A stretch of DNA of 64,000 nt from Laguncularia racemosa (taxonomy: Eukaryota > Streptophyta > Magnoliopsida > Myrtales > Combretaceae): NCBI GenBank assembly GCA_037954665.1, contig JBBMOL010000012.1, positions 2,790,001-2,854,000 on the forward strand, read 5' to 3'. The position numbers and the translations under genes were made by a program. The notes beneath the pieces are model-generated. The model was not told the DNA's origin. It did no database searches and was given only the letters and a program-made list of their open reading frames with translations. Shown piece by piece: positions 1 to 10,789 of the stretch; position 1 is the first letter of the stretch, and the number at the start of each line of letters is the position of its first letter.

Positions 1-835
1 TGCATGGACTTCTAAAACAGAGCAATGATTACTGGTACGAGCCAATCCACACAACTCCGTGCATAAACACTAGTGAAATTTCTTTTCCAAACACGCCATG
101 GCGCCATAGAAAATTACATTTGGAACTGTGGCCACATAGTTAGTGCCAGTAAATCATGTAAAAGTTTCCATGTTCTTATCATTTTTCTTTAATGCGTTAA
201 TAACAGTATAGTACACCAAAGTTAGGATGAAATGCTAATGCACACATAAGTCCAAGCTATTGTTTTGGAATTTATTTCAGTGTCCCAATTCTTTTTGTTT
301 CTTTAATGTGTGTAAATTGAGTTTTGTAGACGATTCAGTATGAGCAACACGCGATCTAATCTGAAACAGTATTAAGAACCAATGGCATTACGATGTTTAG
401 CAGTCTTTATCTATATTTTAGAAATGATTTTATAACAGTTATATATGTTACATTTTTATTAATCTATCACTTGTTATTCAAGCTGCTTATATAATAGGCC
501 ATAAATCTTTTTTGTTTTTCTTTACAGGTAGCTTGCCAACATGGATGATATGTACTCCTTCTTTTTATTTTCCCTTTCGTATTGGAATAATAAGGGCAAA
601 ATTCATGGAAATAACAAACAAATAAAACTCAAGAGAATTTCACAAGCACTTGAGTCATATAGCATGATATAATAGAGTATTATTTCTCGATATTCTTTTG
701 CCACACGTACACGTAGGGTATGTAGAAGCAAAACATTAATATCTCCGTAGTACCAGTCTATAAGCTTGCACATTTTTTTTATTTAAAAGCTGCTAGCAAT
801 TGTCAGAGAACTTCCCTCATCTTGCCATTCGCCTA

Positions 836-1335
836 TTAGTTGACACTGCAACAAAATAAACACGAAATTAAATTAGTCAATACCTAGTCGTGACCAAAAT
901 AAAATTAGGTAAACCTGATTAATAAAATGAGCAATACATCAAGAAGAAAAAATTTAATAAAATAAAGGCTAGAGGGATTTACTTTTTACAGTTGGTGGAG
1001 GGGCTTATATTGTAAGGGATGCTAACACCACATTTTTTAGGGATTCCTGAAACAACTCCGTAATTGACACCGGAAATTCTGGCAGCAGCGGATTTCAAGC
1101 ACTGGCAAATAGCTTGACGGTCGGCCTTGGTCTTCGCGGCAGCAAGGAGGGACTTAATTCCTTTGCAGCAACCTGCTGGTGGGGCTCCAGCACCAGGTCC
1201 CTTGGCATAAGGAATGCAAGGTCCTAAGGAACTGGCCACCTGACCACAAGTAATCGCTGCTTGAACTTTAGGTGTGGATACTATCATGCACACAAGCGCC
1301 ACACACACAAGCTTAAAAAATGCAGAATTAGCCAT
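836..1335 (-). CDS. Type 1 non-specific lipid transfer protein, copy A (2 exons)
   Basis: This gene encodes a secreted plant lipid transfer protein that binds acyl lipids in a hydrophobic tunnel, usually at the cell wall or cuticle. Exon 1 is 1335-983; a GT-AG intron of 137 bp (982-846) follows, and exon 2 (845-836) adds the last codons and TAA. The predicted product is 120 residues ending TNCKNVN. Without splicing the frame would end two codons after the last cysteine. The splice position matches the usual late intron of this family and gives the usual short tail. Residues 1-26 are a signal peptide (hydrophobic core, cleavage before AITC). The eight cysteines are at 30, 40, 56, 57, 77, 79, 102 and 116 in the C-C-CC-CXC-C-C order. 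Family motifs TKADR (69-73) and PYNIS (107-111) are present. The mature protein is about 9 kDa. Copy B differs at only a few bases. The physiological ligand cannot be told from sequence. Confidence 0.95.
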
Positions 1336-1403
1336 TCTTAATAGCTAAAAACAAAAATATTCCTAGAATTTTGGTTGAATACAAGCGGTATTGGTATTGT
1401 GCT

Positions 1404-1410
1404 TATATAG
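1404..1410 (-). promoter_or_regulatory. TATA box of lipid transfer protein copy A
   Basis: On the minus strand this reads CTATATAAGC, about 70 bases upstream of the ATG at 1335. The same box at about the same distance is conserved in copy B (13852-13858). It is the best core promoter candidate for this gene. Confidence 0.6.
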
Positions 1411-2160
1411 GGAAATGAGGGGGACCAAAAGCAGGACAAGGGGTGTCAAGTGGATGGATGACTAGAGTTCAGTTGTGCATTCAGTTTGGGTGAGATTCAA
1501 TGGTTGGTGTGATTTTTTAATGCCTACTATTACTGCACAAATTTATTACCAAGAATTCAATTGTTATTGACAAGAACCTAATTTGAATAGTCTACTATGA
1601 AAGCATTATCAATTATGTCCGTGTAGATGTGTCATTTTCTGTCATTGCTCACTTAGTTATCCATGTTTTTCAAGATATAATTAGCTTACCTACATCATGG
1701 TAGGGAAATAAAAGTTGAAAATGCTGTCCAACGTTGTATTTTCCATCTTTTGTTTTTAGGTCTCTAAGTTGTTTTTCTTTCTTTTTTTTTTTTTTTTGTG
1801 TGTGTAGAATAACTCTTGTTATTGGCGTTGCGTAGGGATTGCTTTTGGGTTAATCAGACCGCATATTCACCATCAGCTTAAATCTTTGTCCAAAACTTTG
1901 AAAGGAATCAGTAATGAAGCGTTAATTGCGCCATCAATCATTAGTGTATTAAATTAACAACTTAAAATATCCCAGGAAATAAACTTTTCCTAATCTATAT
2001 TTATGTGGAAGGACGTCAAAAAGAAAAAAGAGTCCACCGGCATGCAACCATATACATAGTTTTTCTAAAATAGTTTCGCTTTGATGTAAATTTTCAAGAG
2101 AAAAATATGAGAAATACTGTGGTAGATTTCTCAAAAAAAAAAAAAAAAAACTTTTATGAT

Positions 2161-3154
2161 ATAGATCTGTCTAAGTATGGTACGAAAATTGTGTAGATGC
2201 TTGGCACAAGCACATGATGAAGGTTGTTCAACCCTACACGATCACAACAGCCCAGTACAAAAAATGGCATCGACAAACCTACACAGCTTGATGTCTACTG
2301 AAACTCTTGTAGCGGGTGCCATCTTGACGACAGGATGAAGATATACCAAGAAAGTCATTCACCCTTGGAAAGTCAAGCTTTCTATCCTTTAACGTGTTTC
2401 AGGTTCTCCACACCTAACTTTACTACAATTCACACCTTCTTCTAATAAAAATGCATAATTTGTTTTGTAATGATAAAATCAACTCTTGTATTTTTCAATT
2501 TTTAGTATATAGAATATTAAAAACTGTATAAAGAATAATTTGATTGTATATGGATCCCATTTTTCTAAATATAAAAAAAAATCAATAAAAGATATACCTA
2601 GCTCTATATAAAATAATTCATTTTTTTTGTCTTTTTAAAAATACTTCAAACCTATTATAAAATTTTTATATTATAATATTTAGACTCAACCATATTATTA
2701 TTATGGGATTATTATAATGAACTAAGTAAGGTTATATTGGATTTCTTTTTCAGTTTTTTTAAGAATATATTTATAGTCATATTTTCATTTTATTTATATA
2801 TTTACTTGGATAAGCATATTAGCTTAGAGTAAAGAGAATAACCAAATAATGAAATGCCATAACAGTAAATAAGCAATCGAGCTTTAATGTTAACATCCTT
2901 ATAAGTTAATCCTAATAAATCTTAATCACAGTGAGATGTAATAAATTCATACTCCCACCTTTTATCGTAATCACCGACAAAACAAACTGAATCCTAAATA
3001 CTCTTGCGCCAGGATGCTCGTGTGCCTTATTTGTTCTGACAAGTGCATATATATATATATTTATAGAGTATCTTCCCGTCTCTCGTATTCTGTTATTTTT
3101 ATTTATTTATTTAGTTTTTCCTTTTCTACCATCCTGATCACATAAACAATTTTG
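2161..3154. other. Spacer between duplication units; no gene seen
   Basis: This is single-copy AT-rich DNA between the two lipid transfer protein units. It contains a short AT microsatellite near 3047-3063 and oligo-T tracts near 3098-3120. No coding similarity or RNA gene was recognised. Confidence 0.6.
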
Positions 3155-3466
3155 CATGGACTTCTAGAGCACAGCAATGATTAATGGTACGAGCCATCCA
3201 ATCAACTCCCATAAACACTAGTGAAATTTCTTTTCCAAACACGTCATGGGGCCTTAGAAAATTACATGTGGACTTGCGGCCACTTAGTTCGTGCCAGTAA
3301 TTCATGTAAAAGTTTCCAAGTTCTTATCATTTTTCTTTAATGTGTTAATAACAGTATAGTGTACCGAAGTTGAATGAAATGCTAATGCACACATAAGTCC
3401 AAGCTGTTGTCTTGGAATTTATTTCAGTATTCCAATCATTTTTATTTCTTTAATGTATATAAATTG
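3155..3466. repeat. Tandem duplication unit, copy B, left fragment
   Basis: This matches bases 1-330 at roughly 90 percent by eye, beginning TGCATGGACTTCTA in both. Homology stops near AAATTGAGT at about 3466, where the minus-strand copia relic begins. The unit resumes at about 12836, so the ~9.4 kb between is an insertion relative to copy A. Confidence 0.85.
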
Positions 3467-3499
3467 AGTATTTCTTTAATGTTGATCGGAGGATGATAT

Positions 3500-4899
3500 A
3501 TGAGATACACAAAGTGAGCCATTTTGAACCTATTCTTGTATAAAATGGTAGTCAAGAGCAACATGTTTCATATGTGAGTGAAAAAATGGATTGGAGCAGA
3601 GGTTCATGGCACCAACATTGTCACAATAGATCACTAATTGATGAGGAATGGTAATACCAAGTCCTATAAGAAAAGAGCAAATCCAATGTAGTTCGGCAGC
3701 AGTAGCAGCAATAGAACGGTATTCTGATTCAGTAGAAGAACGAGCAACTGTCCATTGCTTCTTGGAGCTCCAAGAAATAGGATTGTGACCAAGATAAACA
3801 ATGTACGCACTGCTGGAGGTGTAGTCATCTTTGTTACTAGCCTAGTCGACGTTAGAGAAGGCATGCAAAATAGGAGAAGAAGGGCAACGAAGTGTAATAC
3901 CATGGTCTAAGGTGCTACAGAGATATTGAAGATGTTTAACAGCATACCAATGAGTAGCGGTAGGACAATGCACAAATTGAGAAAGTCTATTCACTATATA
4001 GGCAATATCTAAACAAGTGAGAGAGAGATATTGAAGACTTCCAACAATGGTTCTATACTTGATAGGATCAGTTAAAGAGGTACTAACATGTAAGGTGAGT
4101 GGTAGATTGATGGCGAGAGGTGTTGAGGCAAGCTTAGCTTCAATCATATGATTTTTGTGGAGAAGATTAGCAATATATTTTCTTTGATTGAGAAAGATAC
4201 CATCAGCATGAGTAAGAACTTCAACACCAAGAAAGTAATGTAAGGGACCTAGATTCTAAGAGAGAATTGATGGGAGAGTTGGTAGATACACTTATGTACC
4301 GCTTGGGCATCATTACCAATAATAATAATGTCGTCAACATAGACTAGAAGATATAAGATAGTGCCATGAGTGTTAAAGATAAACAAGGAAGTGTCAGCCA
4401 CTGAGTAAGTGAAGCCATTATTGAGAAGAAATTGACATAGTTTGTGATAACATGCTCAAGGCGCTTGTTTGAGACCATAGATGGCTTTGTGGAGTTTGCA
4501 GACATGGTGAGGATGATCTAGATCAATGAAGCTTGGAGGTTAAGACATAAACATGTCATCTGTAAGATGTCCCTAAAGAAAAGCATTATTGACATCCAAT
4601 TGACACAAGGACTAGCCATTGCTAATAGTAAGACTAAGAACTAGGCGCACAATGACAAGTTTGATAATGGGACTAAATGTTTCAGTGTAATCAACTCCAA
4701 GTCGTTGATGAAAGCCTTTAGCAACGAGGCACACTTTGTACCTATCAACAGAATCATTAGGCAAGTATTTAGTGTAAAAAATCCACTTAAACCCTACTAA
4801 GTTTTGAGCTGGATGAGGAGCAATATGTTCCCATGTGCCATTACTGACAAGAGCATTAGATTCCTCAGACATGGTAGTGCACCACTTCGGATCTTTCAT
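3500..4899 (-). pseudogene. Copia reverse transcriptase and RNase H remnant
   Basis: Translated on the minus strand this gives, in order, the copia reverse transcriptase start (GFKWIFYTKY, VAKGFHQ, DYTETFSP), the palm motif LLVYVDDIIIIG near 4325-4360, the connector with GSLQYLSLT and DIAYIVNRLSQF, then RNase H with ARSSTESEYRSIA and AAELHWI. The protein is interrupted by several stop codons and at least one frame change near 4147. RNase H continues to about 3490 and is cut before the usual QLAD-type ending. It is a non-functional relic of the outer copia element. Confidence 0.85.
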
Positions 4900-5403
4900 G
4901 GCTTGAGTGATGGCATGGGGTTCACAAATATGGGGATGAATGGTAGTGTGGAGATTAAGCTTTTAGATGGGTTTATGAATGTTATGTTTGGATTAAGTTA
5001 TGATGACTCGTGGTGATAAGGACTTTGAAGAGTGTAGGATGGGCGAAGGATCAATTGCAATAGAGGATGGAGGAACACAGTTAGATTGTGGAGGAATAGG
5101 ATTAGACGAAGGGGAAGAGTGTCCAGCCGTGGTAGGGATCAATGTTGTAGGTGTAGGCTGGGAAGAACCAGAACTGACAAGGAGAGGTAATGTGATGGAG
5201 CACCATTCAAACAAGGTGGAAGAGGAGACACGAGAGAGAGAGGGGTGAGAAGTGGAAAAGAAGAAAACAATTTCAACAAAGTGGACATGATGAGAGGTAT
5301 ACAAACAATTAATGGAAGTGTAAAGACAGAGATAGGCACTTTGAGTGGAAGAATAACCAACAAACACACATGGAGAGGAATGAGACTCAAGTTTGAGAGC
5401 TAT

Positions 5404-6130
5404 TTAAGGACAAAGGCAAAGATAACACAAACAACCAAAGCTACGAAGTTTATCATAGTTTGGAATAGCACCAAAAAGTTTGAAAAATGGAGACACATTG
5501 TTAAATGTGGGTGTAGGAAGACGATTTATAAGGTAAGCGGCAGTAATGAAGACAAAAGACCAATAGATGAAGGGCATAGACGCATGAGACAGTAGAGAGA
5601 GACCCGTTTCAACAATATGTCGATGACAGCATTCGGAGTACCCATTATGTTCCAATGTGTGAGATGGAGTGGTAAGGTGAGAAATGTCATGAACTGTTAA
5701 GAGGGATGATAAGGCTTGATATTCCCCTCCATTATTAGAATAAAGTGTTTTGATGGAACGATTAAAGAATTTTTCCACAATAGCTTTATAGCGAGTAAAG
5801 ACATCTTTAACATTAGATTTTTTTTTTAGAGGATACAACTATATGTATTTAGTAAAATGATCAACAAAAATGATATAATATTTGAAAGTATCAATGGACA
5901 TAATCGATGAAGTCTAAACATAAGTGAAAACAACTTCAAGAGGTGATGAGGTAGAAAGTGTAGAAGAGGAAAATGGCAACTTGTGACTTTTATTACAATA
6001 GCATGAATTACAGTGGAGCTGGAGATTTGATGAATAGGAAACAGCTAAGTTATTTAAAGTTAAGAAATGCTTAAACGTTGACATTGAGGGATGACCAAGT
6101 CAATGATGCCATGCAGATAAGGAGGTGTTA
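5404..6130 (-). pseudogene. Copia integrase remnant
   Basis: Minus-strand translation shows the pre-integrase zinc finger region with WHHWLGHPS around 6085-6105, then integrase core sequence with NNGGEYQ, an ENGYSE-like segment (here EHNGYSE), and AAYLINRLPTPT, followed by RSFGCLCY. The frame is open from 5838 to 5404 but broken upstream. This order is diagnostic for copia integrase. Continuity with Gag-protease at 11339-12487 is interrupted by the gypsy insertion. Confidence 0.85.
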
Positions 6131-6304
6131 ACACTCGAGAATGCAAGTAGCGGTGAGGAGTAGGTTGGCCATATATAAATGCCACCCTTAGGTTGACCTT
6201 TTAGGAGAATTGCCTCTATGTGCAGATCCTTCACATGAAAGGAAGATGGTAAGAATTCAATTGAGGTATTGTTAGAAGTACAAAATTGAGAAATGGAGAT
6301 GAGA

Positions 6305-6309
6305 TTGTG
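6305..6309. repeat. Target site duplication TTGTG, left
   Basis: TTGTG immediately precedes the TG start of the gypsy 5' LTR and is repeated at 11334-11338 after the CA end of the 3' LTR. The 5-bp duplication proves the element's borders and shows that it inserted into the copia element. Confidence 0.9.
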
Positions 6310-6660
6310 TGATGGGGATCAGCTAGCATCAAGAGTTCAAGAGTCAAAGTCCACCGACTCGTTACATGGTATGGGAGGTCCAATGACAAGAGCTAGAGTT
6401 AAGCGGATGAGAGAAGCCTTGCAAGGATTAGTGATGGAGCTGCAAGAGAGAGAACCGAGCTTTACTAAGGAATCCAAGGGATCATACACGGCCTCCACAC
6501 ACGGGCGTGTATCACGACCGTGTATCCTTACACGGCTCAACAGCACGGCCAGCGGCACAACCGTGTGTCTCAGCAAAATTCTCACAAAAGAGTACACGGC
6601 CAAAAGGCACGGTCGTGTATGAAACCGTGTATCGTGCTTGTCACATACACAGTGTTATAC

Positions 6661-6818
6661 ACGGCTCGGAGACACGGGTCAAGTATGCGACCGTGTAACT
6701 TGTTTGTCGCCTGCCCAATGTCATACACGGCTTGGAGACACGGGTCGTGTATGCGACCGTGTATCTTGTTTGTCGCCTGCCCAGTGTCATACACGGCTCA
6801 GAGACACGGCCGTGTATT
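6661..6818 (+). repeat. 66-bp tandem repeat inside the gypsy LTR
   Basis: Units begin with ACGGCT at 6661, 6727 and 6793, a period of 66 bases, giving about 2.4 copies. Each unit holds ACACGG and CCGTGT in inverted orientation, so it can form short hairpins. The period is a multiple of three, so open frames in this region give 22-residue repeats that are not real proteins. The same array occurs in the 3' LTR at about 10828-10985. Confidence 0.85.
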
Positions 6819-6889
6819 ACACCGTGTACTACGCGTATCTTTTTATTTTCGTTCCGCGTATTTTCCTTTCAAGACTTTGTACGAGAAAG

Positions 6890-6897
6890 TATAAATA
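6890..6897 (+). promoter_or_regulatory. LTR TATA box
   Basis: TATAAATA lies about 270 bases before the LTR end, the usual place for the U3 promoter. It is conserved in the 3' LTR at 11057-11064. Confidence 0.6.
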
Positions 6898-7168
6898 CCC
6901 TTTTGTAAAAAACGCTAGGGTTACGAATTTTGACAGATTTGAATACATATTTTGAGGGTTTTCTCTCTCTTTGTTCTTTGCAAAAGAACTCTTTCGATTT
7001 CTTCAATCTAAACGCTTGGGGAAATCATCCTGATAACTTAGGTTTCAATCAACAGGTGTGGTTGGGGTCTAGTTCCGTTCATCACTTGTTCAAAACGATT
7101 CTTGGGGATCCGATTTCAAATCACGATCGTCGGGTTCTAGGTTTAATATACCTAGGGTTCGCATCATT

Positions 7169-7180
7169 TGGTATCAGAGC
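7169..7180 (+). other. Primer binding site of gypsy element
   Basis: TGGTATCAGAGC, two bases after the LTR end, is complementary to the 3' end of plant initiator methionine tRNA, the usual primer for plant LTR retrotransposons. It is perfectly preserved. Confidence 0.9.
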
Positions 7181-7738
7181 TTCGGCTTCTTGAATTCAAG
7201 TAATTCTATCCTTTTCTATTAATTATCGTTGTCTTCTTTATATTTAAAAAAAAAAAAAAAAAAGATTGTCTTATTTGTCGTAGGAATTCAAGGTGTTCGA
7301 ATAGTTACCTATTCTTCGTTCATCTGGAAATTCGTATAAAAAAAAAAAGAGAGAAATTCGTATAAAAAAAAAGAAGAGAAATTCGTATTGAAAAAAAAAA
7401 AAAAAAGGAAGAACATTTTCAGTAATCCAGTATCTATAGTTCTCGTTCATTCGATTGTGTCATTGTGTCCCTATTGGAGTCCTTGTCCGTGTTTTCCTAA
7501 TTGACTGTTGAATTGAAACCCGTTTGTTTAAGAAAGTTGAGTTGCCCTAGTGGTTTCTATTAAAGAAAATTTTGATTGAGTTCTGATCAAAGAGCCTATA
7601 AGAGCGAGTTGAGAGGATCATTTATTTATTGAACGAAACACGAGTGAATCCACATCTGTGAGTGTAAACAGGTGAGGGAGTGAATTGTGAGGTTTATATT
7701 TTCTTTGTGTGTTATTTCTAACCTTTTTTTGCAGCACA

Positions 7739-10700
7739 ATGTCTGGTCAAAGTCCTACTAGTGGAGAGAAGGGAGGCGTAGATAGTAAATTGATGTTGGA
7801 GGCATTATTCGGTGAGATGAGGAAAATGCTGAGTGCTGAAATGGAGCAAGTCCATGAGAGGTTGGATAAGATGGAGCAGAGTAGGGAACCGTCAGGTAGT
7901 AATGTTGTAGGGAGAAGAACCCATAGGCATTCAAGGGGAGGAGTGAGTATAGAAGAGAAGGAGGATATTGATTCAGGGGAATATGGTTTCATGAGGGAGA
8001 GAAGAGATACCCAACGGCGGGATGGAAATTTAGGTAGTATTAAGATGAGGATACCTTCTTTTCAAGGGAAGAACGATCCAGAGCTGTATTTGGAGTGGGA
8101 GAGAAAAGTGGACCATGTATTTTATTGCCATAATTACAGTGAGGAGAAGAAAATAAAGTTAGCTGCAGTTGAATTTTCTGATTATGCCAGTGTATGGTGG
8201 GATCAGCTGGTGCGTAATAGGAGGAGGTATGGTGAGAGGCCTGTTAGCACATGGAATGAGATGAAAACAATTATGCATAAGAGATTTATCCCTAGTCACT
8301 ATTATAGGGACTTGCATAGAAAATTACAGGGGTTGACACAAGGGTCCAGGAGTGTGGAGGATTATTATAAGGAGATGGAGATAGCTATGATTAGAGCTAA
8401 CGTGGATGAGGAAGATGAGGCTACAATGGCTAGATTCATCAATGGGTTGAATCGGGAGATCGCTGATGTGGTAGATTTACAACAATATGTGGATATTGAG
8501 GAATTGTTGCATAAGGCGATCAAGGTAGAGAAGCAGTTGAAGTATAAAGGGAATTCTAAATCTTGGGCGACTTCTAACTCTTCATGGAAGTCAAACTGGA
8601 AGAAGAATACTGCAGAATCAAAACCAAAAGAGGATGTGAAGGCCAAGAGTCCAGTTACTGCCTCTAAAGGTAAATCTGACACTAAACCATTCACTAGAAC
8701 CCGTGATGTTAAATGTTTCAGGTGTCAGGGGTTTGGACATATTGCATCTCAATGTCCAAATCAAAGGGCCATGATCTTTCGGGATAATGGAGATGTGGAG
8801 AGTATCAGTTCCAGTGATGATGACATGCCACCATTGGAGGATGGTAGTGATGTGGACGTTGAAGGACCCGTGAGTGGGGAATTACTAGTTACTAGGCGAG
8901 TCCTTAGTACTCAGCCTAAGGATGATGGCGAAGGGGTTCAACGTGAGCATATTTTTCACACCCGGTGTCATGTGCAGAAGAAGGTATGCAGCTTGATCAT
9001 TGATAGTGGTAGCTGTACTAATGTTGCTAGTACCTTATTGGTTGATAAATTGAGGTTGAAGACTATAAAGCATCAGAAACCATACCGGTTACAGTGGTTA
9101 AACGAGTGTGGGGAAGTGAAGGTGACAAGGCAGGTTCTTGTTTCATTCTCTATTGGGAGCTATCATGATGAGGTGATGTGTGATGTCGTTCCCATGCAGG
9201 CTAGTCACATATTGTTGGGGCGACCATGGCAGTTCGATAGGAGGGTAATGTCTGATGGGTACAAGAACCATTACTCTTTTGTCTTAAACAAGAGGAATGT
9301 GGTTCTAACTCCCCAGAAACCATGGGAGGCTTGTGAGGATCAGGTGAGGCTAGCAAAAGAATTTAGAGAGAAACACTTGAGTGGACAAGAAAAGAGTGCA
9401 AAAGAAAGAAAGAGTGAGAGGCATACACTTGTGAGCCAAGAGAGTGAAGAGCTTCACACACTGAGTGGAGAGAAAATTGCAGGAGAGAGTGGAGTTGCAA
9501 GAAAAAGTGAGGTTAAGAGTACAATAGTGACCAGGAAACAATTACTTGTACTCATGTATAAGGATTTGTATATTACTACTACTAACCTTAACTCTTCTTT
9601 GCCAAGTGTGGTTGTGTCTCTTTTGCAGGAATATGAGGATTTGTTTCCTAAGGAAGTACCAAGGGGATTGCCTCCACTAAGAGGCATTGAGCACCAGATT
9701 GACTTTATCCCAGGTGTTTCCATTCCTAATCGGCCAGCTTATAGGGCCAATTCAGAGATTGTGCGATTGCATGGCTTAACTAATTCTATTGTGAGTAATA
9801 GGGATGTAAAAGTTTTGAGTCATTTTTGGCGTACCTTGTGGAATAGGCTAGGCACTAAGCTGTTGTTCTCTACTGTTGCACATCCTCAAACAGATGGTCA
9901 GACCGAAGTAGTCAATAGGACTCTTTCTACCCCGTTGCGTGCTGTGATTCATAAAAATTTGAAACAATGGGAGAACTGTCTACCACATGTAGAATTTGCA
10001 TATAATAGGACTGTGCATTCCACTACATCCTATTCTCCATTTGAGATTGTGTATGGTTTTAATCCTTTGACTCCACTGGATATTTTTCCTTTGCCTGTTA
10101 ATGAATTTGTTGATCTTGATGGAAAGAAAAAGGCAGAATTTGTGCGGGAATTGCATGCTCAGGTTCGGGCTAACATTGAGAAGAAAAATGAGCATTACGC
10201 TCGCCAGGCCAATAAGGGTCGTGTGAAGGTTGTTTTTCATCCAGGAGATTGGGTGTGGGTGCATCTGAGAAAGGAGCGATTTGCCGAACAGCGAAAGTCT
10301 AAGTTGCACCCTAGGGGAGATGGACCATTCCAAGTGTTGGAGCGCATCAATGATAACGCCTACAAGATTGACTTACCAAGTCACTATGGTAACGTAAGCG
10401 CAACTTTTAATGTTTCTGATCTTACTCTATATGATGCAGGTGATTCGAAGACGAATCTTCTCGAGGAAGGAGGGAATGATGGGGATCAGCTAGCATCAAG
10501 AGTTCAAGAGTCAAAGTCCACCGACTCGTTACATGGTATGGGAGGTCCAATGACAAGAGCTAGAGCTAAGCGGATGAGAGAAGCCTTGCAAGGATTAGTG
10601 ATGGAGCTGCAAGAGAGGGAACCGAGCTTTACTAAGGAATCCAAGGGATCATACACGGTCTCCACACACGGGCGTGTATCACGACCGTGTATCCTTACAC

Positions 10701-10789
10701 GGCCCAACAGCACGGCCAGCGGCACAACCGTGTGTCTCAGCAAAATTCTCACAAAAGAGTACACGGCCAAAAGGCACGGTCGTGTATGA
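7739..10789 (+). CDS. Gypsy Gag-protease-(deleted pol)-integrase polyprotein
   Basis: This is an unbroken frame of 1016 codons starting at MSGQSPTSGE; an in-frame ATG at 7709 adds ten hydrophobic residues and is less likely. Domains in order: a coiled, charged N terminus; retrotransposon Gag (about 80-290, with WWDQLV); a CCHC knuckle (CFRCQGFGHIASQCP, 326-340); a retropepsin-like protease with IIDSGSCTN (Asp 422) and ILLGRPW; and the first residues before reverse transcriptase (FPKEVPRGLPPLRG). At about residues 669-674 it jumps directly into integrase (IVRLHGL), removing reverse transcriptase, RNase H and the integrase N terminus. The remaining core has SNRD in place of the usual SDRD and keeps the Glu in DGQTE (723). 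The C-terminal GPF...INDNAYKIDLP segment follows, and the frame reads about 100 codons into the 3' LTR. It cannot copy itself but may still make Gag. Confidence 0.9.
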   Translation: MSGQSPTSGEKGGVDSKLMLEALFGEMRKMLSAEMEQVHERLDKMEQSREPSGSNVVGRRTHRHSRGGVSIEEKEDIDSGEYGFMRERRDTQRRDGNLGSIKMRIPSFQGKNDPELYLEWERKVDHVFYCHNYSEEKKIKLAAVEFSDYASVWWDQLVRNRRRYGERPVSTWNEMKTIMHKRFIPSHYYRDLHRKLQGLTQGSRSVEDYYKEMEIAMIRANVDEEDEATMARFINGLNREIADVVDLQQYVDIEELLHKAIKVEKQLKYKGNSKSWATSNSSWKSNWKKNTAESKPKEDVKAKSPVTASKGKSDTKPFTRTRDVKCFRCQGFGHIASQCPNQRAMIFRDNGDVESISSSDDDMPPLEDGSDVDVEGPVSGELLVTRRVLSTQPKDDGEGVQREHIFHTRCHVQKKVCSLIIDSGSCTNVASTLLVDKLRLKTIKHQKPYRLQWLNECGEVKVTRQVLVSFSIGSYHDEVMCDVVPMQASHILLGRPWQFDRRVMSDGYKNHYSFVLNKRNVVLTPQKPWEACEDQVRLAKEFREKHLSGQEKSAKERKSERHTLVSQESEELHTLSGEKIAGESGVARKSEVKSTIVTRKQLLVLMYKDLYITTTNLNSSLPSVVVSLLQEYEDLFPKEVPRGLPPLRGIEHQIDFIPGVSIPNRPAYRANSEIVRLHGLTNSIVSNRDVKVLSHFWRTLWNRLGTKLLFSTVAHPQTDGQTEVVNRTLSTPLRAVIHKNLKQWENCLPHVEFAYNRTVHSTTSYSPFEIVYGFNPLTPLDIFPLPVNEFVDLDGKKKAEFVRELHAQVRANIEKKNEHYARQANKGRVKVVFHPGDWVWVHLRKERFAEQRKSKLHPRGDGPFQVLERINDNAYKIDLPSHYGNVSATFNVSDLTLYDAGDSKTNLLEEGGNDGDQLASRVQESKSTDSLHGMGGPMTRARAKRMREALQGLVMELQEREPSFTKESKGSYTVSTHGRVSRPCILTRPNSTASGTTVCLSKILTKEYTAKRHGRV
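10461..10476 (+). other. Polypurine tract of gypsy element
   Basis: A purine-rich run containing GAGGAAGGAGGGAA abuts the TG start of the 3' LTR. This is the plus-strand primer site expected for an LTR retrotransposon. It lies inside the polyprotein frame. Confidence 0.85.

Larger units (their letters stand above)
1..2160. repeat. Tandem duplication unit, copy A
   Basis: This stretch is the first copy of a ~2.1 kb unit repeated at 3155-3466 plus 12836-14560. The first ~330 bases match 3155-3466, and about 380-2150 match 12836-14560 in the same order and orientation. Homology ends in a poly-A run near 2145 (and near 14555 in copy B). The left end may continue beyond the window. Divergence is uneven: very low over the gene's exon 1, higher in the distal intron and flanks. 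Confidence 0.85.
6310..7166 (+). repeat. Gypsy 5' LTR
   Basis: The LTR starts TGATGGGG and ends TTCGCATCA. It is the same length as the 3' LTR (857 bp), with ten transitions between them. It contains a TATA box (6890-6897) and a GC-rich tandem repeat of 66-bp units rich in ACACGG/CCGTGT inverted pairs. Confidence 0.95.

Noticed and set aside
5000..5595. Plus-strand frames opposite the copia coding region
   Set aside because: They are antisense to decayed integrase and linker sequence, with composition explained by the minus-strand protein.
6582..6955. Several open frames on both strands inside the gypsy LTR (repeated at 10749-11122)
   Set aside because: They follow from the 66-bp tandem repeat, whose period is a multiple of three, and have no protein similarity. 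They are by-products of the LTR.
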